Part shown: in pieces, positions 17,819-25,876 of the stretch
Layout of the letters: each line of letters begins with the position of its first letter
How positions within the stretch are numbered: the stretch's first letter is position 1
Assembly: GCF_009696275.1 (NCBI RefSeq)
Contig: NZ_VUMI01000001.1
Coordinates: 1 to 64,000, forward strand
Length of the DNA stretch: 64,000 bases
Direction of reading: 5' to 3'
DNA from: Eisenbergiella porci
Lineage (GTDB): Bacteria > Bacillota > Clostridia > Lachnospirales > Lachnospiraceae
Translations under genes and position numbers: made by a program
The notes under the pieces: model-generated
What the model was told of the DNA's origin: nothing
Databases searched by the model: none
The model's input: the letters and a program-made list of their open reading frames with translations, nothing else

Positions 17819-18211
17819 TTATGATATTTTCCTGCCGATCTTTTTATCAAGCCTCCATGCGGGGGCGGGGCCGTCATCTCCCCAGTATTCATCAACGCTT
17901 ATAATCCTGTTATCTTCCATCCGGAAGAAGGATACCACATGAAAGGATAGAGTACCGTCCTTTGTATGGACATGGGCCGCTGTGATCATCGTATCTCCGG
18001 CACACTCCATGCGCTGTATGCTGCCGTCCCATTCACCGGGGTATTCGCAGTTTGCCCTGACAAATTCATGTACGGTAAATTCTTCATCCGTGTTATGCCG
18101 TCTGATAAGGGCGTCTCCCTAAAAAAATTCAGGCAGTGTTTTTTCATCCTGCTCCAGTACAGCCTTCCAGTAATTTTTAAGGAAAATTTCTTTTTGTTGG
18201 ATATCGCTCAC
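17819..18211 (-). pseudogene. NTF2/SnoaL-like gene interrupted by an in-frame TAG
   Basis: From a GTG at 18209-18211, preceded by AAAGGAGGCATAAAAGCT, an otherwise open frame of 130 codons encodes a small SnoaL-like protein: NYWKAVLEQDEKTLPEFF, then TAG at codon 31 (18119-18121), then GDALIRRHNTDEEFTVHEF, CEYPGEWDG and VVSFFRMEDNRIISVDEYW. Both sides of the TAG are in the same frame and match one continuous NTF2-like fold, so a single nonsense change has occurred. A shorter product from the ATG at 18010 would lack half of the fold. Confidence 0.75.
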
Positions 18212-18332
18212 AGCTTTTATGCCTCCTTTTTTATCCATCTTAACAGATATTTATTAAGATTTTATGTAAAATCTGCATTTTTCTCCCCATTCCGAATCAT
18301 GAAGAAAAATAATGCTTTCTGCAGGTTCTTTT

Positions 18333-18749
18333 TCAGTCTGCAGGGGCATTTGCCGCATTCAGGGCTTTCTTCAAATCCTCCATATATACTTTCTGCTGTC
18401 TGGCAAGATACATTCCCGCAAAAGGCTTCATCCACACCTTTTTTGCAGTCACCTTTTCCGTAAAATTAAGCATCGTGCCTCTCTGTGTCTGTTCCAGAAT
18501 ACCGATCCAGTGTCCCTGGATATTTTCGTTTTCCATATCGAACTCATAGCGGTTCATGGGCTTACATACTGTAATCGTAAAGGTCGTAGCAAAGCCGTCA
18601 CGTGTATATTCCCGGAATGTCTTTCCAGGCGCCAGGATTTCTATCCTGTCTAAATCACTGCGCCAGGAATAATTTTCCAGGCTGGTTATCAAATCCCATA
18701 CAGCAGCTATGTCCGCGTTCACTTCTTCTTTTCTGTTTGCTTCTGCCAT
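18333..18749 (-). CDS. SRPBCC (START/Bet v1-like) family protein
   Basis: A 138-residue protein with the helix-grip pattern of the SRPBCC superfamily: an N-terminal IAAVWDLITSLENYSWRSDL, a beta-rich centre (TTFTITVCKPMNRYEFDME) and the C-terminal long helix VWMKPFAGMYLARQQKVYME. Such proteins bind hydrophobic ligands in a deep pocket, and polyketide cyclase-like members are common. No catalytic residues are assignable. It follows the HAD gene upstream by 26 bp and may share its transcript. Confidence 0.8.
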   Translation of the reverse strand: MAEANRKEEVNADIAAVWDLITSLENYSWRSDLDRIEILAPGKTFREYTRDGFATTFTITVCKPMNRYEFDMENENIQGHWIGILEQTQRGTMLNFTEKVTAKKVWMKPFAGMYLARQQKVYMEDLKKALNAANAPAD

Positions 18750-18775
18750 GTCTGATTTTCTCCTTATAAGCTGTT

Positions 18776-19489
18776 TTATTTGATAAGCTGTATTAAATCT
18801 GGTAAAAAACTGATTTCATATGCAGGCTTTATGGAATGGTTATAAGCTTTCCTGCTGCGATTATACCAGCAGGTATCCATTCCTGCCTCATTTGCACCAA
18901 CTATATCTGTACTTATGGAATTCCCCACCATCAGGCAGACGGCCGGATTATTCACGTGTAATGTATTTAGAATACAGGAATAAAAAGCTGATGACGGTTT
19001 GATTGCGCCCACTTCTTCTGATATAAATACATGGGTAATATAATTCATAAACGGAGATATACGAGATCGCTGTATCTCTGCCAGACCGTTTGTGGCAAGT
19101 ACCAGCTGGCAGTATTTTGACAGTGTCCGGCACACTGCAATGGCACCCTCTTCCGGCCAGAACTCTTCTTTATACTTCTGAAAATACAGTGCGCTCAGTT
19201 GTTCCGGCGGCATTCCCGTTTTGATTTTCTCTTCCAGATGGACAAATCGTTCTACTGCATAGCTGCGGTAATATTTGTGATAATTTTTTAGTATGTCTGC
19301 ATTGTTTGTATTATCAAGATCATATTTCAACCAAACTTCATCGCATATCTCAATAAAAAGCTTTTGGAGCCTTTCCTCCGGTACGATTTTACAAGCTTCC
19401 ATCGTCCTGAGAAAAGCATTCAGCTCGCATTTTTCAAAATTCAAAAGAGTATCGTCCACATCCAGTATCAGGTATTCGTATTTTGCCAT
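18776..19489 (-). CDS. YjjG-family noncanonical pyrimidine nucleotidase (HAD-IA)
   Basis: A 237-residue HAD hydrolase with motif I LILDVDDTLLNF, a helical C1 cap, motif II LVLATNG, the motif III lysine in GAIKPSSAFY and motif IV VGNSISTDIVGANEAGMDT. YjjG-type enzymes hydrolyse nucleoside monophosphates, including mutagenic or halogenated pyrimidine nucleotides. The match in cap type and length supports the subfamily, but substrate preference cannot be proved from sequence. Confidence 0.85.
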   Translation of the reverse strand: MAKYEYLILDVDDTLLNFEKCELNAFLRTMEACKIVPEERLQKLFIEICDEVWLKYDLDNTNNADILKNYHKYYRSYAVERFVHLEEKIKTGMPPEQLSALYFQKYKEEFWPEEGAIAVCRTLSKYCQLVLATNGLAEIQRSRISPFMNYITHVFISEEVGAIKPSSAFYSCILNTLHVNNPAVCLMVGNSISTDIVGANEAGMDTCWYNRSRKAYNHSIKPAYEISFLPDLIQLIK

Positions 19490-19687
19490 CTTATCCTCTT
19501 TTTGCCTCGTCAGTCTATCAGCTTTTATTTTATAACTGTTTCATTTTATGAACCCGCTATTATCATTATTTCATAATGATTTACATATTATAGAATACCA
19601 TATCCGCGCAAAAATGAAAAATGTTTTTATAAACAAAATCGGTATTTTCCAACAGCCCCCTTTTCTTTTATGGAGATAAATTTATAG

Positions 19688-19719
19688 GGAGGGTGTGACC
19701 GTCATCGGTTACACCCTCC
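19688..19719. terminator. Strong hairpin, probable terminator
   Basis: Arms GGAGGGTGTGACC and GGTTACACCCTCC with a six-base loop. It is followed by TTTATT on the plus strand and by CTATAAATTT on the minus strand. It closes the udp transcription unit on the minus strand. The surrounding 19490-19760 interval holds no gene that I can recognise. Confidence 0.65.
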
Positions 19720-19760
19720 TTTATTGAGGCTATCATTTCCCGACAGCCCCCCCCGACTAC

Positions 19761-20372
19761 TTATTCCGTCCCAATGCCCAGACACTCATTGTAAAATGCC
19801 TCTGCTTCATCCAGCAATGGAATCAAAGTCTCTTCATTATAGGTTTCTGTCGCCGGATAAACAACATCCAAAAGGAAATAAGTCCAATATTCATTGAAAT
19901 CTTCACAGGTCCGCTCTCCAATCCTGTCATTTCCATGTCGGAATTCTTCATAAGCAACATTATATAACTTCTTTATAGTAAACTGCATTCTGCTATATTC
20001 CTTCATTCTTTGACGATATTCATTGTAAGTCGTACCGCTTTCTTCATAGTAAGCTTCAAACTCCGCAAAATTGGATGCCGATTTAATTATTTTATCCTGC
20101 TCATCCATACACATCTTAAGTTCTTCTTCCGTAACAGAATACCCATTCTGTACCGCATAATAATATTGTTCCATCTGACCCGACAGCTTTTTCCTGACTG
20201 CCTGAACCACTTCCTGCCTCGGACTTACGTTTTCTGCCTGGTTAAGCATTTCTAACGCAAATAATGCCCGCAGGTCAGTTAAACTATAAGAGATATTCCA
20301 ATCTTCTAACTGTAAAGCGGCCACGCCAAAGAAATGACATGACCGCCGATGCAGGGAAAGGAAATCCCCCAA
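19761..20372 (-). pseudogene. Helical hypothetical ORF, probably 5'-truncated
   Basis: A frame of 203 codons that begins directly at the stop of udp; the only start is TTG with no Shine-Dalgarno sequence. The encoded protein is helical and charged, with LFALEMLNQAENVSPRQEVV, EQYYYAVQNGYSVTEEELKM and YNEYRQRMKEYSRMQFTIKK; this resembles SurA-like N-terminal helices, but I cannot assign it. The first 25 residues (MGDFLSLHRRSCHFFG) look like accidental coding. The likely reading is the C-terminal part of a secreted or lipoprotein gene whose start was lost when it was joined to udp. Confidence 0.5.
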
Positions 20373-21146
20373 TTACTTATTTTTATCTTCCGCAATCAGT
20401 TTACGCAGTGCGCCGATACCGGCGCGGATAGCCGCCTCCGTGTCGTGCTCCACAGGATTATACAGGCCCGCTTTCTCTCTTTCCTGATTTGCCACCACAA
20501 GGAATACGGAGCCGCAGCGGACTTTCAGATAATCCGCAACCACAAAGAGTGCCGCGGACTCCATCTCGGAGGCCTTGCAGCCAAGGCGCAGCCACGCCTG
20601 CCATTTATTTTCCAGCTCATAGCTGACAGGCATGATTTCCGGTTCATGCTGTCCGTAAAAGGAATCCTTGCACTGCACAATCCCTTTGTGCCAGTCATGG
20701 CCGCTCTCTTTTGCCGCCGCAATCAGGGCATTTACCACATCGATGTCCGCTACCGCCGGAAATTCAATAGGGGCATATTCCCGGCTGGTTCCTTCATTGC
20801 GGATCGCTCCCGTGGCTATGACCAGATCGCCGCTTTTCACATCAATATCCATACCGCCGCAGGTACCGACCCTGACAAAGGTATCAGCTCCCGCTTTTAC
20901 CAGCTCTTCCATGGCAATGGATGCGGACGGACCGCCGATTCCTGTTGAAGTTACGCTTACCCTTTCTCCGTCCAGATACCCAGTATAGGTGACAAATTCC
21001 CTGCTGTCCGCCACAAGCTTGGGAGAGTCAAAAAAAGCGGCTATTTTTTCACAGCGCTTCGGATCTCCCGGCAGGATTACATAGCGCCCCACATCCCCCA
21101 TTTTTATTTGCAGGTGATATTGGATTCCGTTTTCCGTATATTTCAT
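20373..21146 (-). CDS. udp: Uridine phosphorylase-type nucleoside phosphorylase
   Basis: A 257-residue NP-I family enzyme that splits pyrimidine nucleosides with phosphate to base and ribose-1-phosphate. Visible features are the phosphate-binding VILPGDPKR (about 23-31), [17 protein letters not shown], the [10 protein letters not shown] loop, [12 protein letters not shown] typical of uridine phosphorylase rather than DeoD, and [10 protein letters not shown] with the ribose-binding Met-Glu. AGGAGCAAAG precedes the ATG. Substrate choice (uridine versus purine nucleosides) is inferred from the KDSFYGQ region and is likely but not certain. Confidence 0.88.
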   Translation of the reverse strand: MKYTENGIQYHLQIKMGDVGRYVILPGDPKRCEKIAAFFDSPKLVADSREFVTYTGYLDGERVSVTSTGIGGPSASIAMEELVKAGADTFVRVGTCGGMDIDVKSGDLVIATGAIRNEGTSREYAPIEFPAVADIDVVNALIAAAKESGHDWHKGIVQCKDSFYGQHEPEIMPVSYELENKWQAWLRLGCKASEMESAALFVVADYLKVRCGSVFLVVANQEREKAGLYNPVEHDTEAAIRAGIGALRKLIAEDKNK

Positions 21147-21289
21147 CTTTGCTCCTGTCTGCGCGCCGCAGCGCGCTCATGAATCAGCCGGACGGCATTC
21201 CTGCCCCGGGCTTTACATCTTCCATTTCTTTTCCCCAAAAATCCCTTTCTCTATTCCCCTTACGGCTTACTGCAATGATGCCCCAAAGA

Positions 21290-22246
21290 TTACTGTTCAG
21301 CCGCTTCGACTTCCTCCGTCCAGACCGAGGTTCCGTCCGATATAAAATCAGTTGCCAGCTGCTCCCCTTCTGAATAAAATGCCTGTACTCCGCAATCCTT
21401 CAGGCGTCCTGCGATTTCCTCATTCATGGACTCGGGACTTTCCTCCCGGCTGCCTGTAATAATTCCGTACTGCGGTTTTACCTTTTCCAGGAATTCTTTT
21501 CCTGTGGAATCCGTTTTTCCATGATGTCCCAACTTCAGGACGTCAGCTGATATTTCCCAACCGCTTTCCAGCAGTCTGGCTTCCGCTTTCTTTTCCATAT
21601 CACCTGTCATGAGAAATGCGGTTTTTCCATAACAGAACCGCAGAACCATGGAATTATTATTATCCTTTTTCTTATATAGCTTATCCGGAATCCATACCTG
21701 TACTTTTGCTGCTCCAAGCTGCAGTGCCTCCCCGCCGGAAAGGGCAACCAGCCTGGCGCCGTATTTCGCGGCCAGGGCAGGTACATCGATGGATTCATAA
21801 GTAACCGAATCCGCTGCCGACAGATAAATACATTCGGTACGAAAATCAGCCAGGACAGCCTCCAGGCTTCCTGTATGATCCTTATGCCCATGTGACAGGA
21901 AAATCCCTTTCAGCGAATCCACACCCTTGTGTCTAAGAAGCCTGGAAATCAAGGGGTAATCCTCTGCTTTTCCGGTATCGCACAGATAATAGCCATCCTC
22001 CGGAAACTTCAAAAGAAAAGCATCGCCTTTTCCTATATTAATAAAGGAAAGAATCATCTGATTTTCTGACGCTTCGGTGGTTTTTGGGACATCAGCCTGC
22101 GATCCGGAGGAAGGAAGTCCGCCGCCATCTTCCTTCAGGCCGCCCCTGTTTGCGCAGCCCATAATAAGCATCACTGTAAAAATAATACAGATAAAGCAGG
22201 TTACTTTTTTATGCGGCCTGGTTCCGGCCTTTCTTTTTACATTCAT
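21290..22246 (-). CDS. ComEC/Rec2-like metallo-beta-lactamase-fold lipoprotein
   Basis: A 318-residue exported protein. Residues 1-31 form a lipoprotein signal with lipobox LIMGC, so it should be anchored outside the membrane. The rest is a metallo-hydrolase of the type found at the C-terminus of ComEC: NIGKGDAFLLKFP, DTGKAEDYPL, the metal motif LSHGHKDHTG, MVLRFCYGKTAFLMTGDME and DVLKLGHHGKTDS. It has no competence membrane channel, so it is a stand-alone form. Possible roles are extracellular nuclease or phosphodiesterase; the substrate is unknown. Confidence 0.86.
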   Translation of the reverse strand: MNVKRKAGTRPHKKVTCFICIIFTVMLIMGCANRGGLKEDGGGLPSSGSQADVPKTTEASENQMILSFINIGKGDAFLLKFPEDGYYLCDTGKAEDYPLISRLLRHKGVDSLKGIFLSHGHKDHTGSLEAVLADFRTECIYLSAADSVTYESIDVPALAAKYGARLVALSGGEALQLGAAKVQVWIPDKLYKKKDNNNSMVLRFCYGKTAFLMTGDMEKKAEARLLESGWEISADVLKLGHHGKTDSTGKEFLEKVKPQYGIITGSREESPESMNEEIAGRLKDCGVQAFYSEGEQLATDFISDGTSVWTEEVEAAEQ

Positions 22247-22326
22247 TTTTCCTCCGAAAACATCATTTTTTCAGGCTCTTGCAGGATTTCCAGTGCCAAT
22301 GGCTGATCGTTTCCTGATAATACAGC

Positions 22327-22350
22327 GGCATACCCGCAGCAGGGTATGCC
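22327..22350. other. Intergenic hairpin GGCATACCC/GGGTATGCC
   Basis: A perfect nine-base-pair stem with a six-base loop lies between the stop of the YcxB-like gene (22400) and the start of the MBL lipoprotein gene (22246). No clear T run follows on either strand, so it may slow or protect RNA rather than terminate efficiently. Confidence 0.5.
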
Positions 22351-22399
22351 TCTCAGTTTATATTATTAAAGCAGCGGTACGAATCAATGAGCGCCGGCT

Positions 22400-23146
22400 T
22401 TATTTTATCTTCCATTTTCCTTTTGTGGACATGAAGGTTTTCCATTCTTCCACATTGCCCAGAATAAAGCTGTTTTTCGGGACCAGCAGGGAAAGCTTCT
22501 TCTGGACGACAACAACATAAATATTTTTGGAGCTGATAACCTTGGTGATGTCAGAGTATTGGAATACGGAATGCGCGCCGTTGTTGGAGAAGATTTCCAG
22601 GCCGTCCGAATAAAAGCTTATTTTTCTCTCCAGCGGTTTTCCCCCGTTATTCTCCACCTGCTTTGCGAACTTTTTATCCCTGGAGGAACGATACAGGAAG
22701 AAGGGCATTACAAGGCATACGATACCTACCAGCACAAAAATGAAGCCTGAGCTGAAGGCGCCCCCGAGAATACTGAAAAGTCCCAGGAAAATACTGAGGC
22801 CGCCCATTATATAATACAGCTTTCTGTACTGGCTCATGAATGCTTTCACAAATTCCAGATAAATTTCCTTTGTGATTGTAAATTCATTCTGGAACATCAG
22901 CCGGCCGCTGATATGGAAGCCTCTGGCCATCTTCGGAATGGGCGGTATCGTGCCGACGCCGTCATCGTCCTCTTCCTCCTCAGCTTCAGAATCGGCGTCT
23001 TCGGATGCCTCTTCAATATCGTTGTCTTCCGCTTCGGCAACGTCTTCTTTTGCACAGCCGACTTCGTTTTCCGCTTCCGGCTCTGCGTCAGGGAGTATGT
23101 CCTCTTTTTCTTCCATGCCTTCCGGCGCGTTCTTTTGTTCTTCCAT
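22400..23146 (-). CDS. YcxB-like membrane protein with acidic N-terminal extension
   Basis: A 248-residue protein. Residues 1-75 are disordered and extremely acidic (runs of Glu/Asp, for example EASEDADSEAEEEEDDDG). A linker, FTITKEIYLEFVKAFMSQ, is followed by two membrane helices (about 118-160) and then a C-terminal YcxB-like soluble domain (KISFYSDGLEIFSNNGAHSV, YSDITKVISSKNIYVVVV, LVPKNSF). The function of the domain is unknown. The acidic segment is not part of the usual family and could bind cations or basic partners on the inner face of the membrane. Confidence 0.75.
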   Translation of the reverse strand: MEEQKNAPEGMEEKEDILPDAEPEAENEVGCAKEDVAEAEDNDIEEASEDADSEAEEEEDDDGVGTIPPIPKMARGFHISGRLMFQNEFTITKEIYLEFVKAFMSQYRKLYYIMGGLSIFLGLFSILGGAFSSGFIFVLVGIVCLVMPFFLYRSSRDKKFAKQVENNGGKPLERKISFYSDGLEIFSNNGAHSVFQYSDITKVISSKNIYVVVVQKKLSLLVPKNSFILGNVEEWKTFMSTKGKWKIK

Positions 23147-23322
23147 GTTTACCTCTCATTCCGCCACCCTTTGGCAGCTTTTTCTGTTTTTAATAGTCCG
23201 CACCGCACAGTGTCTGAACTGCCTGTCAGTGCGTCTCAAAATCAAGCTTAAGTATTCACTGGACAGTACAATTATAATAAAAAGCTTCCTGTCCGTCTAC
23301 CTCTATTTTCTTCGCTTCAGCG

Positions 23323-23350
23323 AACAGGTGTATTATCTGTGCATATTATA
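23323..23350 (+). promoter_or_regulatory. Sigma-K-like promoter of the collagen-like gene
   Basis: CATATTATA at 23342-23350 matches the CATAnnnTA form of sigma-K -10 elements, and AACA at 23323-23326, 15 bp upstream, suits the short AC-containing -35. The start codon follows about 33 bp after the -10. This fits late mother-cell expression of a spore-surface collagen-like protein. It is a sequence match only. Confidence 0.5.
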
Positions 23351-23383
23351 GAATAGAATACCATAACCGGATGTGAATGAAAA

Positions 23384-24139
23384 ATGAATTCTTCAGAATA
23401 TTATAGAAATTGTCCCTGCCGCAACACCTGCAGTCAGGACTGCTGCTGTCAGCAGGGACCGCCCGGGCCGCAGGGGCCTCCCGGATTACAGGGGGAACCC
23501 GGGCCGCAGGGGCCTCCCGGCGCCAGAGGAGAACGCGGCCCGCAGGGGCCTGCAGGCCCTATGGGGGAACGGGGCCCTCAGGGTATTCCCGGCCCCCGCG
23601 GAGAAAGAGGGCCCCAGGGTATCCAGGGGACTAGGGGAGAACAGGGGCTTCAGGGAATTCAGGGAATTCCCGGAGAGCGTGGGCCTGCGGGAGAACGCGG
23701 GCCTGCCGGCTGGCAGAATACTGCTTATGCCCAGTATGGAGTCACATCCTCTCCTGCCAGCGGAAGCTTTCTTCCTCTGTATCCTGTATGGGGCGCAGGA
23801 GGGCTTACAAGCCTTCCCACGGATGATACCATTACGCTGCAGCCCGGATACGTTTATGCCATATCCTATGTTTTCCTGGCAACGCCGGAGCCCGGAAATT
23901 ATTTTCAGATACTTCCTTTTATGAACGGCACGCCAAGGCTGCTTTATTCCTTTACCGGCAACGCGGCTAACGGCAGGAATGCCGCGGCGAGCGCATTTTT
24001 CCTCACAAATGAAGCTCTGTATGAGCCGGTGGATCTTTCTTTCTCCCTGACCTATCCTGATACTGTAAGGAATATTGATATTTCCGGGGCTGTTTCCATA
24101 TATCCCGCTGCCATCGCTGTATCGGAGGAGTTCTTCTGA
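23384..24139 (+). CDS. Collagen-like (BclA-type) spore surface protein
   Basis: A 251-residue protein. Residues 1-24 are Cys-rich ([14 protein letters not shown]); residues 25 to about 108 are about 28 uninterrupted Gly-X-Y triplets, mostly GPQ, GPP, GER and GIQ, that would form a collagen triple helix; and residues 110-251 form a C-terminal domain with beta-rich segments ([39 protein letters not shown]) like the trimeric TNF-like heads of BclA proteins. The Cys-rich N-terminus, instead of a signal peptide, suggests attachment to coat or exosporium proteins from the mother cell. The ribosome site is weak (GGATGTG). It stands alone on the plus strand. Confidence 0.85.
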   Translation: MNSSEYYRNCPCRNTCSQDCCCQQGPPGPQGPPGLQGEPGPQGPPGARGERGPQGPAGPMGERGPQGIPGPRGERGPQGIQGTRGEQGLQGIQGIPGERGPAGERGPAGWQNTAYAQYGVTSSPASGSFLPLYPVWGAGGLTSLPTDDTITLQPGYVYAISYVFLATPEPGNYFQILPFMNGTPRLLYSFTGNAANGRNAAASAFFLTNEALYEPVDLSFSLTYPDTVRNIDISGAVSIYPAAIAVSEEFF

Positions 24140-24166
24140 CATCTGTTTGAAAATTGCTTTGGGGAC

Positions 24167-24215
24167 AAAAAGAGGTTATCATTTCCGCTGTTTTCAGGAA
24201 ATGATAACCTCTTTT
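24167..24215. terminator. Bidirectional terminator between the collagen-like gene and acylphosphatase gene
   Basis: Nearly perfect 19-bp stem (AAAAGAGGTTATCATTTCC and its complement) with a ten-base loop and A/T runs on both ends. It serves the convergent collagen-like and acylphosphatase genes. Confidence 0.92.
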
Positions 24216-24255
24216 GATGGTACCGGGCCTTGTCGGCTCCGGTTTTTTCCACGTC

Positions 24256-24525
24256 TTAGTTGGCGATGCGGAAGTGTTTTTCTTTTTTCAGGGGAATCTT
24301 TTCTTCTTCGATTCCGGTAATCTCTATCCATTGGCCGTTTCGCAGCTTTTCGGTGAGGAGATCTATGTCACGTTCCCGGCCCTGGACCTCCATTTCCACC
24401 CTGCCGTCCTCCAGATTTGCAACCCATCCGGACAGGCCCAGCTTACCGGCCGCCATATATGCCGTATAGCGGAAGCCCACGCCCTGTACTTCGCCTGAGA
24501 ATATCATATGCTTTCTGATTTCCAT
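24256..24525 (-). CDS. acyP: Acylphosphatase
   Basis: An 89-residue enzyme hydrolysing carboxyl-phosphate bonds. It has the phosphate-binding loop GEVQGVGFR, with catalytic Arg, and WVANLEDGRVEMEVQG, with catalytic Asn, spaced as in small acylphosphatases. The start is the ATG at 24523-24525 (MEIRKHMIF), preceded by AGGAAAGGGTTGTCT, rather than an upstream in-frame ATG, because the upstream extension does not belong to the fold. It follows the S1-domain gene by about 90 bp without a terminator between. Confidence 0.92.
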   Translation of the reverse strand: MEIRKHMIFSGEVQGVGFRYTAYMAAGKLGLSGWVANLEDGRVEMEVQGRERDIDLLTEKLRNGQWIEITGIEEEKIPLKKEKHFRIAN

Positions 24526-24614
24526 AGACAACCCTTTCCTGAACATGGTATGAAAGCCCCTCCTCATTTTACCTCCTCAAAGAATGCAGCACAGCATGTA
24601 AACGCTTTATCGTC

Positions 24615-25529
24615 TTACAGCTTCAGCTTTTTGAACAGGTCTCCCAGCGAAGTGGTTGCCTCTTCTTTGGAGCTGTATTCTTCGGCCTGATGCGCTTCCA
24701 TTTCATCGGCTTCCGTGTTCTCTTCCACCGCTTTCATGCTCAGGCTGATTTTGCCGTCATTGGTGTTCAGCACTTTTACCTTTACCTTATCGCCGGTGTT
24801 AAGCACCTCGGAAGGCTTTTTGATTCTTCTTTGTGAGATCTGTGAAATATGCACAAGGCCGCTCAGGCCTTCGGGAAGGCTGATAAATGCGCCGTAAGGC
24901 ATCAGGCTCTCCACCGTCCCCTCGAGGATAGTCCCGGGCGCCAGCATGGAAATCTTATGATTGATTTCGGCTTCCGCTTTTTCCTTTTCAATGGCTTTGG
25001 CGGAAAGAACCAGCTTATTCTTTTCCTGATCTACGGTGATGACTCTGACCTCAAGCTGTTTTCCAAGCCATGGCTCCAGATCCTCCACATAGGTTAAGGA
25101 CAGCTGGGAAGCGGGGATAAAGCCGCGTATTCCTTCTCCAAAAGCTACTGCGCCTGCTTTTACGATTTCACTGATTTTTACCTGGATGCTTTTCTTTTCG
25201 TCCATGTAGCCCTTCAGGATATCCCAGGCAAGCACCTGGACGGCTTCCTTCTTGGAAAGGAGGATGTTTCCTTCGCCGTCGTCCGTTTTAACTACTGTGG
25301 CTTCAATGGTGTCTCCGGTTTTAACATCCTCCAGGATGTTAAAGTTCGGATCGCTGCTCATATCCTCCGCTTTAATTACGCCCTGGGCATAGTACTGCAG
25401 ATCCAGAATCGCGCCCTCTTCGTTAACCGCGATTACGGTACCGGTGATGATGTCGCCTTCTTTGATGGAACGGAAGGATGCCTCCAGTTCCTTTGCGTAG
25501 TCTTCCATGGTTTCTTTTCTTTCTTCCAC
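24615..25529 (-). CDS. S1 RNA-binding domain protein (RpsA-like)
   Basis: A protein of 304 residues with three S1 repeats: about 17-85 (GDIITGTVIAVNEEGAILDL), about 100-170 (IQVKISEIVKAGAVAFGEG) and about 190-265 (GTILEGTVESLMPYGAFISL). This is shorter than Gram-negative ribosomal S1 and is typical of Firmicute S1 homologues, which aid translation of weakly translated mRNAs or RNA turnover. The start is a GTG at 25527-25529, with AAAGGACGGACGAAACA before it; an ATG seven codons further in is a possible alternative. The upstream region is unusually G-rich. Confidence 0.88.
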   Translation of the reverse strand: MEERKETMEDYAKELEASFRSIKEGDIITGTVIAVNEEGAILDLQYYAQGVIKAEDMSSDPNFNILEDVKTGDTIEATVVKTDDGEGNILLSKKEAVQVLAWDILKGYMDEKKSIQVKISEIVKAGAVAFGEGIRGFIPASQLSLTYVEDLEPWLGKQLEVRVITVDQEKNKLVLSAKAIEKEKAEAEINHKISMLAPGTILEGTVESLMPYGAFISLPEGLSGLVHISQISQRRIKKPSEVLNTGDKVKVKVLNTNDGKISLSMKAVEENTEADEMEAHQAEEYSSKEEATTSLGDLFKKLKL

Positions 25530-25589
25530 TGTTTCGTCCGTCCTTTCTGGGGTTTTTTATAATTATAATGAAAAGCTGTGTGATTGTCG

Positions 25590-25797
25590 AGGGGGGTGGG
25601 GGGAATTCTTTTTTTGAGGGGGGACATATAGAAAAACAAGCAGGCGGGGAGGGGGGAGGAAGCTTTCATTCTTTGGCTGGCTCTGCTTTGGGATTGCCTC
25701 TCTCTATCCCGCCATTGCATTCATAATTTGGCGTTTGCTGGTTTTGTGGGACGAAAGGGTTCTTTCGCCAAATTATGAATGTAGGGCTTCGCCCTAT
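25590..25797. repeat. G-rich tract and inverted repeat in the S1-hypE gap
   Basis: This 208-bp non-coding stretch has four or more G runs of five to seven on the plus strand (25590-25660, possible G-quadruplex). It also has a 16-bp perfect inverted repeat, CATTCATAATTTGGCG (25718-25733) against CGCCAAATTATGAATG (25766-25781), and a TAGGGC/GCCCTA hairpin (25782-25796). The sequence ATAGAAAAACAAGCAGGC (about 25628) recurs next to the terminator at 25797. It resembles a mobile, palindromic intergenic repeat, but copies elsewhere cannot be seen here. Confidence 0.6.
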
Positions 25798-25800
25798 AGA

Positions 25801-25860
25801 AAAAAACAAGCAGGCAGGTCTTTGTGAGTAAACTCCCACGCTTTGCCTGCTTGTTTTTTT
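25801..25860. terminator. Terminator of the ech-hyp operon
   Basis: Stem AAAAAACAAGCAGGCA (25801-25816) and TGCCTGCTTGTTTTTT (25844-25859) around a 27-base loop, with T runs on both strands. On the minus strand it lies 17 bp after the hypE stop. Confidence 0.85.
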
Positions 25861-25876
25861 CTGCATGGCTCATGGG

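Noticed and set aside
18119-18121. TAG as pyrrolysine codon
   Set aside because: The protein is a small NTF2-like fold, not a methyltransferase, and no pyl gene is in the window.
23486-24142. Minus-strand open frame opposite the collagen-like gene
   Set aside because: It arises from the Gly-Pro repeat DNA read on the other strand; no start signal and no known fold.
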